64,000 nucleotides of DNA from Flaccisagitta enflata (Eukaryota; Chaetognatha; Sagittoidea; Aphragmophora): positions 19,096,001 through 19,160,000 of the forward strand of contig OZ231128.1 in the NCBI GenBank assembly GCA_965153355.1. The letters are read 5' to 3'. Under the pieces are notes generated by a model. It saw only the letters and a list, made by a program, of their open reading frames with translations. It did no database searches and had not been told where the DNA came from. The stretch's first letter is position 1, and each line of letters begins with the position of its first letter. This document shows, one piece after another, positions 37,501 to 49,083 of the stretch. Position numbers and translations under genes: made by a program.

Positions 37501-37551
<51 letters not shown>
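37327..37551. repeat. (CATGTT)8 then (GTT)n, copy 2
   Basis: Like 28393 but with a shorter GTT part, including a GTGTTGTTGCTGTG break near 37422. Confidence 0.95.
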
Positions 37552-37624
37552 GTGTCGCTGAAGTTTTTTTGTAGTTGTACAGTATGCTACATATCATTTA
37601 CTTTTTCTTAAAAATCAGGATACT

Positions 37625-37858
37625 ATGTCTGTCGTTGTATACCGTATGCTCTATCCGTTTCTTTTATTTGCTTTTTCTCCCCGGTTTACCTTGTTTTTGT
37701 CATCTCATTTGTCGTTGACGTTGGTGTTGACAATTCCGTCGGTTTTTTTGCTCAGCGATTTTCCATTAAGAGAGATCAACAAGTTCAGATCCATGGTCAT
37801 TTGCATATTGCGCTCGAACGAATACGGTGGTCTGCTTGGCAACTTTCATGTGATATAA
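37625..37858 (+). other. 77-codon frame spanning the TTAA site
   Basis: An ordinary-looking hydrophobic frame identical in copies 2 and 3 (41689-41922). In copy 1 it is cut by the 6.2 kb insertion at 28900. No known domain. Recent duplication, not selection, explains the conservation. Confidence 0.2.
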
Positions 37859-38559
37859 AACAAACGTCATCTACTTTTTCTTCCGCTCCAGGCAGGGTCT
37901 CTTGTTACTTAATGGTAGGCATTTTGAATTTTGTACTGTCACCTTAAAAGACGGTTATTCATTCATTTTATTTTTCTGTGAGCCCTATGAGGTGGCGTTT
38001 CTACTCAGAGACAATTGCGCTTTTAACGGGCCACTCGGTCGCTCGCTACGTTTGTTTGTTCGCACCGCTCACTTCGCTCACTCCCTTGTGGGATGGTGAT
38101 ATTCTAAGATATGTGCTCACGCTGTGAGCGCATTTAATGGGAACAGACGTGTTTTTTATATTCACTAGAACAGGGGCGGCGAGAGGGGGGTTCAACCCCC
38201 TCTGAGAAGGGGGGCCCGGGCCCTAGGGGGCCCGGGAGGGCCCCTGAGGTAGGGGAAAAAAGTAGAAAAAAAGAAAAAAAAAGAAAAAAAAAAGGAAAAA
38301 GGAAAAAGAGGGGAAATAAAAAAAGAAAAAAAAGAAAAAAAAATCAGATTAGATCATTTTTGGACTTAAGAAGTCAAGTGGAGGCCCCATTGAGATCAAA
38401 TCAACATATTGATAAAGTCTCGAATACCGACCCTTTCAAAGATATAGTACATGATACCTTCAATTAAACCCATATTTCAGTTAAATATGGGCCCTTGTAA
38501 AGGTGACAAATAATTTCAAAGTGAAGTTATCATTATCCTATTTGAATGATTGAGGGTAT

Positions 38560-39060
38560 CTTAAAATGAGAGCTGTATTTTTTTTCAATCAAAAAGGCTG
38601 ACTAATTCAGACCTCCTGTTCAGATTGGAAAAGAGGCATATTGATTTTGATTTGGTTTTTATTATTGATTTACTTAATCTTTTTTATGTACAGCCTATAT
38701 TGGTTAAAAATTAGAGCCATATTTTTTCCAGTCAGAGAGGCTGACTAATTCATATCCCCCGTTCAGATTGGAAAGGAGGCACATTGATTTTGATTTAATA
38801 ATATTGATGAACTTGGTCTTTTTTATGTACAAAAATGAGAGCCATATTTTTTCCAATCAGAAGGGCTAATTCAGACCCCCCATTCAGATTGGAAAAGTGG
38901 CACATTGATGGTGATTTTTTATTATAATGTATAACATTGTCATTATCTATTTCGCTCATGGTTAAAGATCAGTGCTAAATTTTATCAAGTCAGTAGGTCT
39001 AACAAATTTAGATCCCTTGCTCAGAAAAGATGAGAGGCACATTGATTTTGATTAGAGGGA
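38560..39060. repeat. Degenerate 130-150 bp repeats inside the hAT element
   Basis: Recurring blocks GAGAGCCATATTTTTTCCA, CTAATTCAGACC, TTCAGATTGGAAAAG and GGCACATTGATTTTGATT, about three to four times. Confidence 0.7.
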
Positions 39061-39156
39061 AAAAAAAACAAAAAAACAAAAAACCTCAGTAAAACACCAA
39101 TACCAGGTTGCAGGTCCTGGAGGTAGAAGTTTGAGCACTGGAGTTATTTTCATGGG

Positions 39157-39339
39157 AACAAGGCCGGACACACAGCTACCCCAGTCGCGTGCGGGTGGGC
39201 AAGGGCTGTATTTGAGGTCACTTGATCATTTGGGCAGGAGCAGTGAGGAAAATACCTCAAAAACCTACAAAAAGTTAAGTGTGATGGACAAATGGACCGA
39301 CAAAGCGAGGTGTAGAGTTGCATAGCTTGCAACTAAAAA
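39157..39339 (+). mobile_element. Family A element inside the hAT element
   Basis: AACAAGGCCGGACACACAGC, CAGTCGCGTGCGGGTGGGCA, AAGTGTGATGGACAAATGG, GTGTAGAGTTGCATAGCTTG and CAACTAAAAA. The terminal hairpin is GTTGCA-TAGCT-TGCAAC while B is still GTCGCG, so complementarity is partly lost. Confidence 0.75.
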
Positions 39340-39526
39340 TTTCTAATCTGATAACCCAAAACTAAAAGATAAACTTCACTCTAGTATGGATGGGGGGGAT
39401 TGCTAAGGGGGGGGGGGTAATGGGGGTGTGCTAAGGGGGGGTAGGGGGGTAGGGGGGGCCCGGCCAAAGAGGCTAGAGGGGGGGCCCGCCATTTCTCTCA
39501 GTGGCCCTGCACTAGAAACACGCCCC

Positions 39527-40794
39527 ACAATAGCTCTAAATCACCACCTATCAAGTAAAATTACCTATCTCAACTCCAGCACCCCAAAATCACCCCTTTC
39601 CACCCACACAATAGCTCTAAATCACCACCTATCAAGTAAAATTACCTATCTCAACTCCAGCACCCCAAAACCACCCCTTTCTACCCACACAATAGCTCTA
39701 AATCACCACCTATCAAGTAAAATTACCTATCTCAACTCCAGCACCCCAAAACCACCCCTTTCCACCCACACAATAGCTCTAAATCACCACCTATCAAGTA
39801 AAATTACCTATCTCAACTCCAGCACCCCAAAACCACCCCTTTCCACCCACACAATAGCTCTAAATCACCACCTATCAAGTAAAATTACCTATCTCAACTC
39901 CAGCACCCCAAAACCACCCCTTTCCACCCACACAATAGCTCTAAATCACCACCTATCAAGTAAAATTACCTATCTCAACTCCAGCACCCCAAAACCACCC
40001 CTTTCCACCCACACAATAGCTCTAAATCACCACCTATCAAGTAAATACCTAAACAAATTTTAAACCACCCCTTTCACCCACCCAATAGCTCTAAATCACC
40101 ACCTATCAAGTAAAATTACCTATCTCAACTCCAGCACCCCAAACCACCCCTTTCCACAAATAGCTCTAAATCACCACCTATCAAGTAAAATTACCTATCT
40201 CAACTCCAGCACCCCCAAACCACCTCTTTCCACCCACACAATAGCTCTAAATCACCACCTTTCAAGTAAAATCACCTATCTCAACTCCAGCACCCCAAAC
40301 CACCCCTTTCACCCACACAATGAGCTCTAAATCACCACCTATCAAATTACCTATCTCAACTCCAGCACCCCAAAACCACCCCTTTCCACCCACACAATAG
40401 CTCTAAATCACCACCTATCAAGTAAAATTACCTATCTCAACTCCAGCACCCCCAAACCACCCCTTTCCACCCACACAATAGCTCTAAATCACCACCTATC
40501 AAGTAAAATTACCTATCTCAACTCCAGCACCAGCCCAAACCACCCCTTTCCACCCCACACAATAGCTCTAAATCACCACCTATCAAGTAAAATTACCTAT
40601 CTCAACTCCAGCACCCCAAAACCACCCCTTTCCACCCACACAATAGCTCTAAATCACCACCTATCAAGTAAAATTACCTATCTCAACTCCAGCACCCCAA
40701 AACCACCCCTTTCCACCCACACAATAGCTCTAAATCACCACCTATCAAGTAAAATTACCTATCTCAACTCCAGCACCCCAAAACCACCCCTTTC
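39527..40794. repeat. 81-bp satellite array, copy 2
   Basis: About 16 units of the 81-bp satellite. Units near 40040-40330 and 40530 carry small deletions. Confidence 0.95.
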
Positions 40795-41097
40795 CGCCCT
40801 GAGCCCGTGCAAGTTACAGCTTAGCAACAGTGAGATGACAATACGATCTGGGTGAGGCGCAAGCCTGTCATTTATGCAACTTGTTTGCAGGGTTAAGGAT
40901 AATCGTTTGCAAGACGTAAATAAACGATATGTAAGTGAAAGTGGTTGGTGGTAGTCTTTCCGTGCACCGCCCCTGAGACTGTGATGAACGACTTAGGGGA
41001 TCTTCTGTTATGACGGTGGGGTTTTACTGCAGTGTTTTCCTTAAAAAAAGGAAGACAAAAAGAAAAACTTGAAACAAACCCCGTGCCCTAGATCCTC

Positions 41098-41098
<1 letters not shown>

Positions 41099-41141
<43 letters not shown>
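41099..41141. repeat. (CT)n array between segment copies 2 and 3
   Basis: 42 bases of CT, shorter than the 70-base array at 37035. Confidence 0.95.
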
Positions 41142-41145
<4 letters not shown>

Positions 41146-41362
41146 TGCTAGCTTCGACCAAGTCTTATCTTATTCTCCGCTTAGCATGGCTGAAAGTGCC
41201 GGTGTGATGATTGATGGTTGGTTGTAAGCAAATTGATTGGTTGTTCAACATTAAGCTGTTCCATTATTCATGATCTAAATGACATGACGGCAACCCAAAA
41301 ACGGCGCTCCAGAGTTCTGAGGGCTGCGTTCTGCGTTGTCGTTCCTACCATCTCCAAATTCA

Positions 41363-41428
41363 TGTTCATGTTCATGTTTATGTTCATGTTCATGTTCATG
41401 TTCATGTTCATGTTCATGTTCATGTTCA

Positions 41429-41477
<49 letters not shown>

Positions 41478-41481
41478 GCTG

Positions 41482-41544
<63 letters not shown>

Positions 41545-41561
41545 AGTTGTTGTTGTTGTAG

Positions 41562-41614
<53 letters not shown>
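41363..41614. repeat. (CATGTT)11-12 then (GTT)n, copy 3
   Basis: The hexamer run is longer than in copies 1 and 2. The GTT part carries two GTA breaks. Confidence 0.95.
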
Positions 41615-41615
<1 letters not shown>

Positions 41616-42054
41616 GTGTCGCTGAAGTTTTTTTGTAGTTGTACAGTATGCTACATATCATTTACTTTTTCTTAAAAATCAGGATACTATGTCTGTCGTT
41701 GTATACCGTATGCTCTATCCGTTTCTTTTATTTGCTTTTTCTCCCCGGTTTACCTTGTTTTTGTCATCTCATTTGTCGTTGACGTTGGTGTTGACAATTC
41801 CGTCGGTTTTTTTGCTCAGCGATTTTCCATTAAGAGAGATCAACAAGTTCAGATCCATGGTCATTTGCATATTGCGCTCAAACGAATACGGTGGTCTGCT
41901 TGGCAACTTTCATGTGATATAAAACAAACGTCATCTACTTTTTCTTCCGCTCCAGGCAGGGTCTCTTGTTACTTAATGGTAGGCATTTTGAATTTTGTAC
42001 TGTCACCTTAAAAGACGGTTATTCATTCATTTTATTTTTCTGTGAGCCCTATGA

Positions 42055-42243
42055 GGTGGCGTTTCTACTCAGAGACAATCGCGCTTCTAACGGGCCACTC
42101 GGTCGCTCGCTACGTTCGTTTGTTCGCACCGCTCACTTCGCTCACTCCCTTGTGGGATGGTGATATTCTAAGATATGTGCTCACGCTGTGAGCGCATTCA
42201 ATGGGAACAGACGTGTTTTTTATGTTCACTAGAAACACGCCCC
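42055..42243 (+). mobile_element. Family B element in segment copy 3
   Basis: Nearly identical to 35341-35529. It keeps TACGTTCG, where copies 1 and 2 read TACGTTTG. Confidence 0.65.
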
Positions 42244-43826
42244 ACAATAGCTCTAAATCACCACCTATCATGTAAAATTACCTATCTCAACTCCAGCACC
42301 CCAAAAACACCCCTTTCCACCCACAATATAGCTCTAAATCACCACTATCAAGTAAAATTACCTATCTCAACCCAGCACCCCAAAACCACCCTTTCCACCC
42401 ACACACAGCTCTAAATCACCACCTATCAAGTAAAATTACCTATCTCAACCCAGCACCCCCAAACCACCCCCTTTCCACCCACACAATAGCTCTAAATCAC
42501 CACCTATCAAGTAAAATTACCTATCTCAACTCCAGCACCCCAAACCACCCCTTTCCACCCACACAATAGCTCTAAATCACCACCACTGCTAAAACACCTA
42601 TCTCAACTCCAGCACCCCAAAACCACCCTTTTCCACCCACACACAATATCTCTCTAAATCATCACCTATCAAGTAAAATTACCTATCACCCAACTCAGCA
42701 CCTCAAAACCACCCTTTCCACCCATGCCATTTCCAAATCACCACCTATCAAGTGGGAAACACTATTCAACCCAGCACCCCAAAACCACCCTTCTACCCAC
42801 ACAATAGTTTCCAATCGCTCACCTATCAAGTAAACACTATCTCAACTCCAGCACCCCAAACCACCCCCTTTCCACCCACACAATGGCTCTAAATCACCAC
42901 CTATCAAGTAAAATTACCTATCTCAACTCCAGCACCCCAAAACTACCCTTTCCACCCACACAAAATCTCTAAATCACCACCTATCAAGTAAAATTACCTA
43001 TCTCAACTCCAGCACCCCAAAACCACCCTTTTCCACCCACAAAATAGCTCTAAATCACCAAGCCTCATCAAGTAAAACTACCATTCCCACCCAGCACCCC
43101 AAAACACTTCTTTCACCAACACAATAGCTCTAAATCACCACCTATCAGTTAAAATTACTTATCTCAACCCAGCACCCTAAACCACCCCTTTTCCCACCCA
43201 CAATAGCTCTAAATCACCACCTATCAAGTAAAAATAGCTATCTCAACTCCAGCACCCCAAAACACCCCTTTCCACCCACACAATAGCTCTAAATCACCAC
43301 CTATCAAGTAAAATTACCTATCTCAACTCCAGCACCCCAAACCACCCCTTTCCACCCACACACAGTTCTAAATCACCACCTATCAAGTAAAATTACCTAT
43401 CTCAACTCCAGCACCCCAAAACCACCCTTTCCACCCACACAATAGCTCTAAATCACCACCTATCAAGTAAAATTACTATCTGTCTCCAGCACCCCAAAAC
43501 CACCCCTTTCACCCACACAATAGCTCTAAATCACCACCTATCAAGTAAAATTACCTATCTCAACTCCAGCACCCCAAAACCACCCCTTTCCACCCACACA
43601 ATAGCTCTAAATCACCACCTATCAAGTAAAATTACCTATCTCAACTCCAGCACCCCCAAACCACCCCTTTCCACCCACACAATAGCTCTAAATCACCACC
43701 TATCAAGTAAAATTACCTATCTCAACTCCAGCACCCAAAACCACCCTCACCCACACAATAGCTCTAAATCACCACCTATCAAGTAAAATTACCTATCTCA
43801 ACTAGCACCCCAAAACCACTTTTTCC
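42244..43826. repeat. 81-bp satellite array, copy 3, irregular
   Basis: About 20 units with many one- to three-base deletions and odd substitutions that are nearly absent from copies 1 and 2. Confidence 0.9.
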
Positions 43827-44142
43827 GCCCTGAGCCCGTGCAAGTTACAGCTTAGCAACAGTGAGATGACAATACGATCTGGGTGAGGCGCAAGCCTGTC
43901 ATTTATGCAACTTGTTTGCAGGGTTAAGGATAATCGTTTGCAAGACGTAAATAAACGATATGTAAGTGAAAGTGGTTGGTGGTAGTCTTTCCGTGCACCG
44001 CCCCTGAGACTGTGATGAACGACTTAGGGGATCTTCTGTTATGACGGTGGGGTTTTACTGCAGTGTTTTCCTTAAAAAAAGGAAGACAAAAAGAAAAACT
44101 TGAAACAAACCCCGTGCCCTAGATCCTCTCTCTCTCTCTCTC

Positions 44143-45369
44143 CAGAAAAAATGTTTCGTGGCGCGTTGGCGTTGGCGCTTGTTGTCCCATTATAACTGTT
44201 TGTTTACGCTGAAATGTGTTGCGAGAACGAGTTAACCATGTGGCGTGGCGAGTAAACGCTACGCGAATTGTGGCCCAGAGTTGTGTGGTGTGTCATATCT
44301 TGGCATGGTCTAGCAATGAATGACGCGATATGGCATGGTGTGGCGTGTCATGACATATCAACTAACGGTGAGGAGCGATGAAGTCAGGCGGGCTGTCAGG
44401 TGCGGCGAAGAGCACCAGAGAGTGGCCCTCCAGCAGCTCCTTTTGTATCTTTTTTGAAGATAAAAAAAATTGCGAGGCTCAAATTCATAATGAGTACAGT
44501 AGATCTCATCTAGACTTGAGATAACGGGGGCAAGCATGGTGGAAAAACGAATGAAGGCAGGGGAGCGATATGATCATAGACTATCAGTGATAAAGTATGA
44601 TAGCTGGTTGTTATGGAAACACATTTCCATGTATTCTCAAAGAGTATTAATATTGGAGATTTTTAGGGAACATTGCTTAAACACTTTTACACTCCAATGG
44701 TATGTTCTGTGAGAATGCTTGTTTAGCCGTTGTATGTGGAAAGTATCATAAAAGTGACAGTCCAGCAACTTAACTGATGACATTCTTCAGCAAATATATC
44801 AAAGAAAAGTTGGTTCAGTAATACTCAAAATTCAAATATTTACTGGCGAGAATGGCAGGTAATGTGGCTGCTGAGCATCATGGGGCAATGAGCATCCAAT
44901 TGTAGTCTATGTTTGAAATACCACCTAAGCTTTGTTTTCCACGCTCGCCTCCATCTCAAGTCTCACGAGATCTACTGTAGTGAGTAGGAAAAATAATGCA
45001 CCTACAAGCTCATGAGTCATGGCAATCGTTTTTCCTTTAGATATAAAACAATTTGAGGAAAGAAACCCCCACCATAGAAAGGGAAAAAAAAGAAAATTAA
45101 AAAGAGTTGTCTTTTTTGATAGTGGGAAAAGCTGTCAACGTCAAATTGTGGCTTCCAATCCGCTTTTAAAGTTTTCTTTTGATGGCAATCTTTCTTCTTT
45201 CTTTTCATTCTACCTTTCTTCTTTTTCTTCTTTTTTCCTTTATCCTTCCCTAAAGCCGTTGAGATGTGACCCTTGATTTCCGGTGTGTAAACTTGATTTT
45301 ATCAAATAGAAACAATTCATACAAATCATAACAACATGAGCCTTAGCCGATTTATGATCTACGTCTTCA
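44143..45369. other. Intergenic, nothing recognised
   Basis: 1.2 kb of mixed composition. It opens with GGCGTTGGCG and GTGGCGTGGCG repeats, then ordinary AT-rich sequence. No gene or element is supported. Confidence 0.4.
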
Positions 45370-45722
45370 TGAGCCCTATGCCTATAAGTCGCGTGCCAGT
45401 CATAAATAACTTAAGATGACTTGAAATAACTTAAGATGACTTTAGATGACTTAAGATGACTTTAAATGACATAAAAAGACCTAAAATGGCTTAAACAACT
45501 ACATTGACTGAAGTGACTTAATGTAGCTTAATTCAACTTAATATGACTTTGAATACCTTAGAATGACTTAAAATAACTTAGAATGACTATGAATGACTTA
45601 GAATGACTAAGAATGACTAAAGAAACCTGAAGTTTGATAAAAAAGTAAAGTGTGACGGACGGATGGACTGACTGATGGACAGACAGACGGACCAACAACG
45701 CGGGGTGTTGAGTCGCGTAGAG
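45370..45722 (+). mobile_element. Family A element with AATGACTTA repeats
   Basis: ATGCCTATAAGTCGCGTGCC, AGTCATAAATAACTTAAG, degenerate AATGACTTAG units, GTGTGACGGACGGATGG and GTTGAGTCGCGTAGAGTC. The second hairpin arm is missing. Sister copies are at 6063 and 63514. Confidence 0.7.
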
Positions 45723-45760
45723 TCCCCATTTGTAATAAAAAACAATATCATCAAAACCCA

Positions 45761-46000
<240 letters not shown>

Positions 46001-46067
46001 CAATAAAAACCAAACAACTATTAAGGACTGTCATTCGCCAAGAGGGTTTTTAGATTTCGGATCTCTC

Positions 46068-46231
46068 TTTTTAGTCGCGGACACGCGACGCTACACCTTG
46101 CTGTGTCAGTTGGTCCGTCGGTTGGTTAGTCCGTCCGTCCGTCCCGTAACATTTTTGGATTCCGTGTGGTTTTGGCACTGCTTCCCCTGCTCAACCGTCC
46201 GCGCCTGGATGTCCGTGTATCCAGCCTTGTT
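46068..46231 (-). mobile_element. Family A element, full length
   Basis: TTTTTA, hairpin GTCGCG-GACA-CGCGAC, GCTACACCTTGCTGTGTC, a CCGT tract, CCCGTAACATTTTTGG, CCCCTGCTCAACCGTCC and GCGCC. It ends GTCCGTGTATCCAGCC then TTGTT. CCGTCCGCG pairs with the start CGCGGAC. Confidence 0.8.
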
Positions 46232-46470
46232 CTTTTCTACTTCCAAGTCAGACTCCTGATTATGTACCCCAAATCCCGAGACACCAAAAGAAAGGACTGA
46301 AAAACAGGGAGACACTCAGAGAATAAGATAGACAGACGGACAGGACAGGAAAACAAAAAGACTGGCAGACAGACATATGGGAGGACAGATGGACAAACAA
46401 ATGGCAAAGATAAAGACGCCTATCAAAGAGGAAAAAGAAGAAACGAAGGGGAATTTTGTGGAAGACGAGA

Positions 46471-46762
46471 AACAAGGTCATTAGACCTAAGTCGCGTGCG
46501 TCGGCACTTTCAAAAAAGTCAGGCAGACAGACAGACAGACAAATATCTTTTTTTTTCAAAAAGACATTTGAAATAGCTTATTACTCTCCCGAGTTTCTTC
46601 TCTGCTATTTAGAAGCATAAAAAACGAGATAAGAAGCTTGTAAAACGACTTTGTTACGGACGGACCGACCGATGGACCGATGGACCGATGGACCGACGGA
46701 CCGACGGACCGACGGACCGACCAAAAATTGGCTCATAGAGTCGCGCAGCACGCGACTAAAAA
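46471..46762 (+). mobile_element. Family A element, AAGGTC subfamily
   Basis: hp2 is AGGTC-ATTA-GACCT. Then come AAGTCGCGTGCGTCGGCAC, CAGACAGACAGACAGAC, GTTACGGACGGACCGACC, CTCATAGAGTCGCGCAGCAC and GCGACTAAAAA. It matches the copy at 60147 on the other strand. Confidence 0.8.
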
Positions 46763-46844
46763 AGAAGGACAAAAGTGTGAATGAAGGTCGACAAACGGAA
46801 AGAGGCGGAATGTGAAGAGATAAAAAAAAAAAAGAACAGAAAAA

Positions 46845-46994
46845 GAATAGTCGAAAAAGCGTTAGATGGTCAGCGGTGCCCTGCCTAGGTAGATTGTGAA
46901 ATTGGGGGGTAGCAGGGCAGCGGCCCCAAAGGGGTCGATGACCTATGCTTTCATACATATGGGGAATTTTCTCCTCCTCCCCCTCCGGAGGGGG
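46845..46994 (+). mobile_element. Family C element, 5' part
   Basis: ATAGTCGAAAAAGCGTTAG, ATGGTCAGCGGTGCCCTGCC, GGGCAGCGGCCCCAAAGGGG, CATATGGGGAATTTTCTCC and a G run. No minisatellite follows; a family A fragment abuts it. Confidence 0.65.
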
Positions 46995-47125
46995 GGGGGG
47001 GGGGACGGACGGATGGAGAAGGAGCAATGATGCAAAAACCGCTCGCAATTTTAGACGGATGGACAGACGGACAAACGGACCGACCGACACGGCAAGGTGT
47101 AGAGTCGCGTGTCCGCGACTAAAAA
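46995..47125 (+). mobile_element. Family A element, 5' truncated
   Basis: GGAGCAATGATGCAAAAACC, GACGGATGGACAGACGGAC and AAGGTGTAGAGTCGCGTGTC then CGCGACTAAAAA. Its last 100 bases closely match the copy at 34416. Confidence 0.75.
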
Positions 47126-47213
47126 GAGAAAAGATTAGATGGAATGATACTCAACTCTAAACGTGTCTCACTTCCGGTGAAATAGCAAAAGATGCCTGAG
47201 GTTAATGAGAGCT

Positions 47214-47440
47214 GTTAGTCGCGGACACGCAACTCTATACCTTGCTGTGTTGGTCCGTCCGTCCATCCGCTCGTCCGTCCCTCCGACCCTCCCTAACATT
47301 TTTGAATCACCCTTGTTTTTTGTCTTTTTACAGTTTCTCATGTTATTGTAAGGTATGCAAGTAAAAAAAAATACTGTTGTACTGTAATTCTGTAGTGCTG
47401 AAGTATGCCCCTGCCCAACAATTGCCCTGTCTCGGGCATG
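47214..47440 (-). mobile_element. Family A element, hairpin end intact
   Basis: TTAGTCGCGGACACGCAACTC, TATACCTTGCTGTGTTGG, CCGT tract and CCTAACATTTTTGAATC, then a looser part to GCCCCTGCCCAACAATTGCC. The distal end is uncertain. Confidence 0.6.
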
Positions 47441-47479
47441 TTGTTTGTTTGGGTTTTTTTCTTTTTTATCTTGATTAAG

Positions 47480-47640
47480 TAACGCATTAGCGATTCCATC
47501 CATCCGTCCGTTCACAACACATAAGTCGAAAAGTGTAACATTGGAAATAACCGCGCGTGTGTTTGGGAAAAGGGCGTTTGTGAAGGGGAATTGTGCGCCC
47601 CTGCCCACCCGTCCACATTCCTTGCCCCAAGAATCTCTAC
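47480..47640 (-). mobile_element. Family A remnant
   Basis: AGTAACGCATTAGCGATTCC, ATCCATCCGTCCG, GAAAAGTGTAACATTGG and GTGCGCCCCTGCCCACCCG. Both terminal hairpins are gone. Confidence 0.4.
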
Positions 47641-47666
47641 CACACTTGTCTCTGTCTTGAAGATAC

Positions 47667-47906
47667 TTTTTAGTTGCAGACACGCAATTCTATAAGAGAC
47701 TTTGTCCGTCTGTCAGTCCATTGGTCCGTCTGTTGGTCCGTTGGTCCGTTGGTCCGTTGGTCCGTGGTGATCGAGTTGAAAAGTGGCGAAACAAGCGTTT
47801 TGAACACTTTTTGTGTGTATCGGAGTAGGGCTTGGGGGGTGGATAGGGGTTGGATGCCCCTGCCCAACCGCCCGTAACGATATTGTGACCCCACGTCACT
47901 TATTTT
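47667..47906 (-). mobile_element. Family A element, GTTGCG subfamily
   Basis: TTTTTAGTTGCAGACACGCA, ATTCTATAAGAGACTTTGTC, CCGT/TGGT tract, GGGGGGTGGATAGGGGTTGG and TGCCCCTGCCCAACCGCCCG. hp2 is GTGAC-CCCAC-GTCAC. Its sisters are 54236 (same strand) and 55019 and 60461 (opposite). Confidence 0.75.
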
Positions 47907-47965
47907 GTCTTATTCCCTGTGAGCTGTACTGGTCCCTGATTCTGTCAATACTTTCTATTTTCTTT

Positions 47966-47970
<5 letters not shown>

Positions 47971-48010
<40 letters not shown>
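47971..48010. repeat. (CT)n microsatellite
   Basis: A perfect CT run. Confidence 0.95.
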
Positions 48011-48014
<4 letters not shown>

Positions 48015-48263
48015 GTCTCCATGGAAGCCTACTGTCAGTACATTTTATCATTTCTTATATCTCTGAAACTTTTCCTTGAGATTTTCATTTCGGATTCAGA
48101 ATACGTCTTTTAAAACCTGTGGGGACAAATTCATTTTCTAAGGCTGCGTTTGAAAAAGAAAAAAATACCTTTTTTGCAAATCCTTTTTCTTTTTTCTGAT
48201 TGTACAAAACCTCGCGAGTAAAAGTTCAATCAAGACTTTAGATTTTTAGATAACAAAGTGGAT

Positions 48264-48790
48264 ACCCCTTTGTTCAATCTCAAAGTGGGAAAGGTAAAAA
48301 GGTTACATTCCTAACAGCAACCAGTCAGTGATTTCAAATCATTTTTCTCTTGTAATATATTTATTGACATTTTTTGTATAAAGATTTTATTGGCCTGGCC
48401 TCAATAGTTTTACCACTACATCAATCTTAAGTACAAGAAGTATATAAAGTTTTGGCTAAAAAACTCATTTTAATCATGATAGTTTTTCTCAAAGTTGCTC
48501 TTGTTTCTAAACGGTTTGAACTGCAAATGCCAGATTGGTCTCAAATAAAGCATAATTTGAAAATACGCCCAATGCGAAAACCCCTTGAATGGCACTGGTT
48601 ATCAAGCCGTTTGAGAATTTAAGGCATAATATAAAAAACCAGTGTGGGTGAAAATATGAGTTTTTATGAAATTTTTAAACAAAAACATTAAATAGGATAT
48701 AACAACAGTAAAATGGTTTGAAATCACTGACTAAGTGCGTTTAAAAATGTGAGCTTTTTACTTTTCCCACTTTGAGATTGAACACCCTGT
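48264..48790. mobile_element. Miniature foldback element, about 527 bp
   Basis: The left arm TTCAATCTCAAAGTGGGAAA then GTCAGTGATTTCAAATC is inverted on the right as GATTTGAAACC-type sequence and TTTCCCACTTTGAGATTGAA. The symmetry holds for about 95 bases. The interior includes a GATTGGTCTCAAAT motif and half of the 50418 foldback. Ends are near CCCCTTTG and CACCCTG; no TSD is certain. Confidence 0.7.
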
Positions 48791-49083
48791 AAATGAAATC
48801 ATCCCCAGAAAAGTGTATCACACCGCCGCGTTGCAGACTCGACCAGAGGGACCAGAAGGGCCAGCGGAATTGCTAATAAAGGAATAAATGACTAAGCTGG
48901 ATTTTCAAAGGCAATCTTCCTATATCCTGCATTTGCTGTCGAAGTACAAAAGTCACAACTCGTATCTAGCTTATGAGCGCATCCCAACTTACAAAACCTC
49001 TTTTTACCGACTTCTAATGCACACAGATGTAAAACGGATACAATTCTTTAGTACCGTGACATCCGTTATTGCGGGGTAAACTA
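48791..49083. other. Intergenic with a possible second pogo-like end
   Basis: CCGTTATTGCGGGGTAAACT at 49063-49082 repeats the right terminus of the next element (ACGTTATTGCGGGGAACAAC). Two related ends therefore abut at TA 49084. Confidence 0.4.

Larger units (their letters stand above)
38171..39509. mobile_element. Non-autonomous hAT element, 1339 bp, 8-bp TSD
   Basis: It is flanked by CACTAGAA (38163-38170 and 39510-39517). Segment copies 1 and 3 have TTCACTAGAAACACGCCCC uninterrupted, which proves the insertion. The ends are CAGGGGCGGCGAGAGGGG and (reverse complement) CAGGGCCACTGAGAG, the CAGGG start typical of hAT. Subterminal DNA is G/C-palindromic on the left (GGGCCCGGGCCC, GGGGGCCCGGGAGGGCCC) and G-rich on the right. 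The interior has three degenerate repeats of about 130-150 bp (TTCAGATTGGAAAAG, CACATTGATTTTGATT) and a family A copy. There is no transposase. Confidence 0.88.
37105..41098. repeat. Triplicated segment, copy 2 (with hAT insertion)
   Basis: The same order as copy 1, with an intact TTAA site at 37766 and a 1339-bp hAT plus TSD at 38163-39517. Without the hAT it is about 2.65 kb. Confidence 0.9.
41142..44128. repeat. Triplicated segment, copy 3 (no insertions)
   Basis: It has an intact TTAA site at 41830 and an intact hAT target TTCACTAGAAACACGCCCC near 42225. Its satellite array is longer and far more irregular. It ends in a short CT run at 44128-44142, then unrelated sequence. Confidence 0.9.

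Noticed and set aside
35530-43826. CRISPR-like repeat array
   Set aside because: The 81-bp units are contiguous without spacers and the context is eukaryotic satellite DNA.
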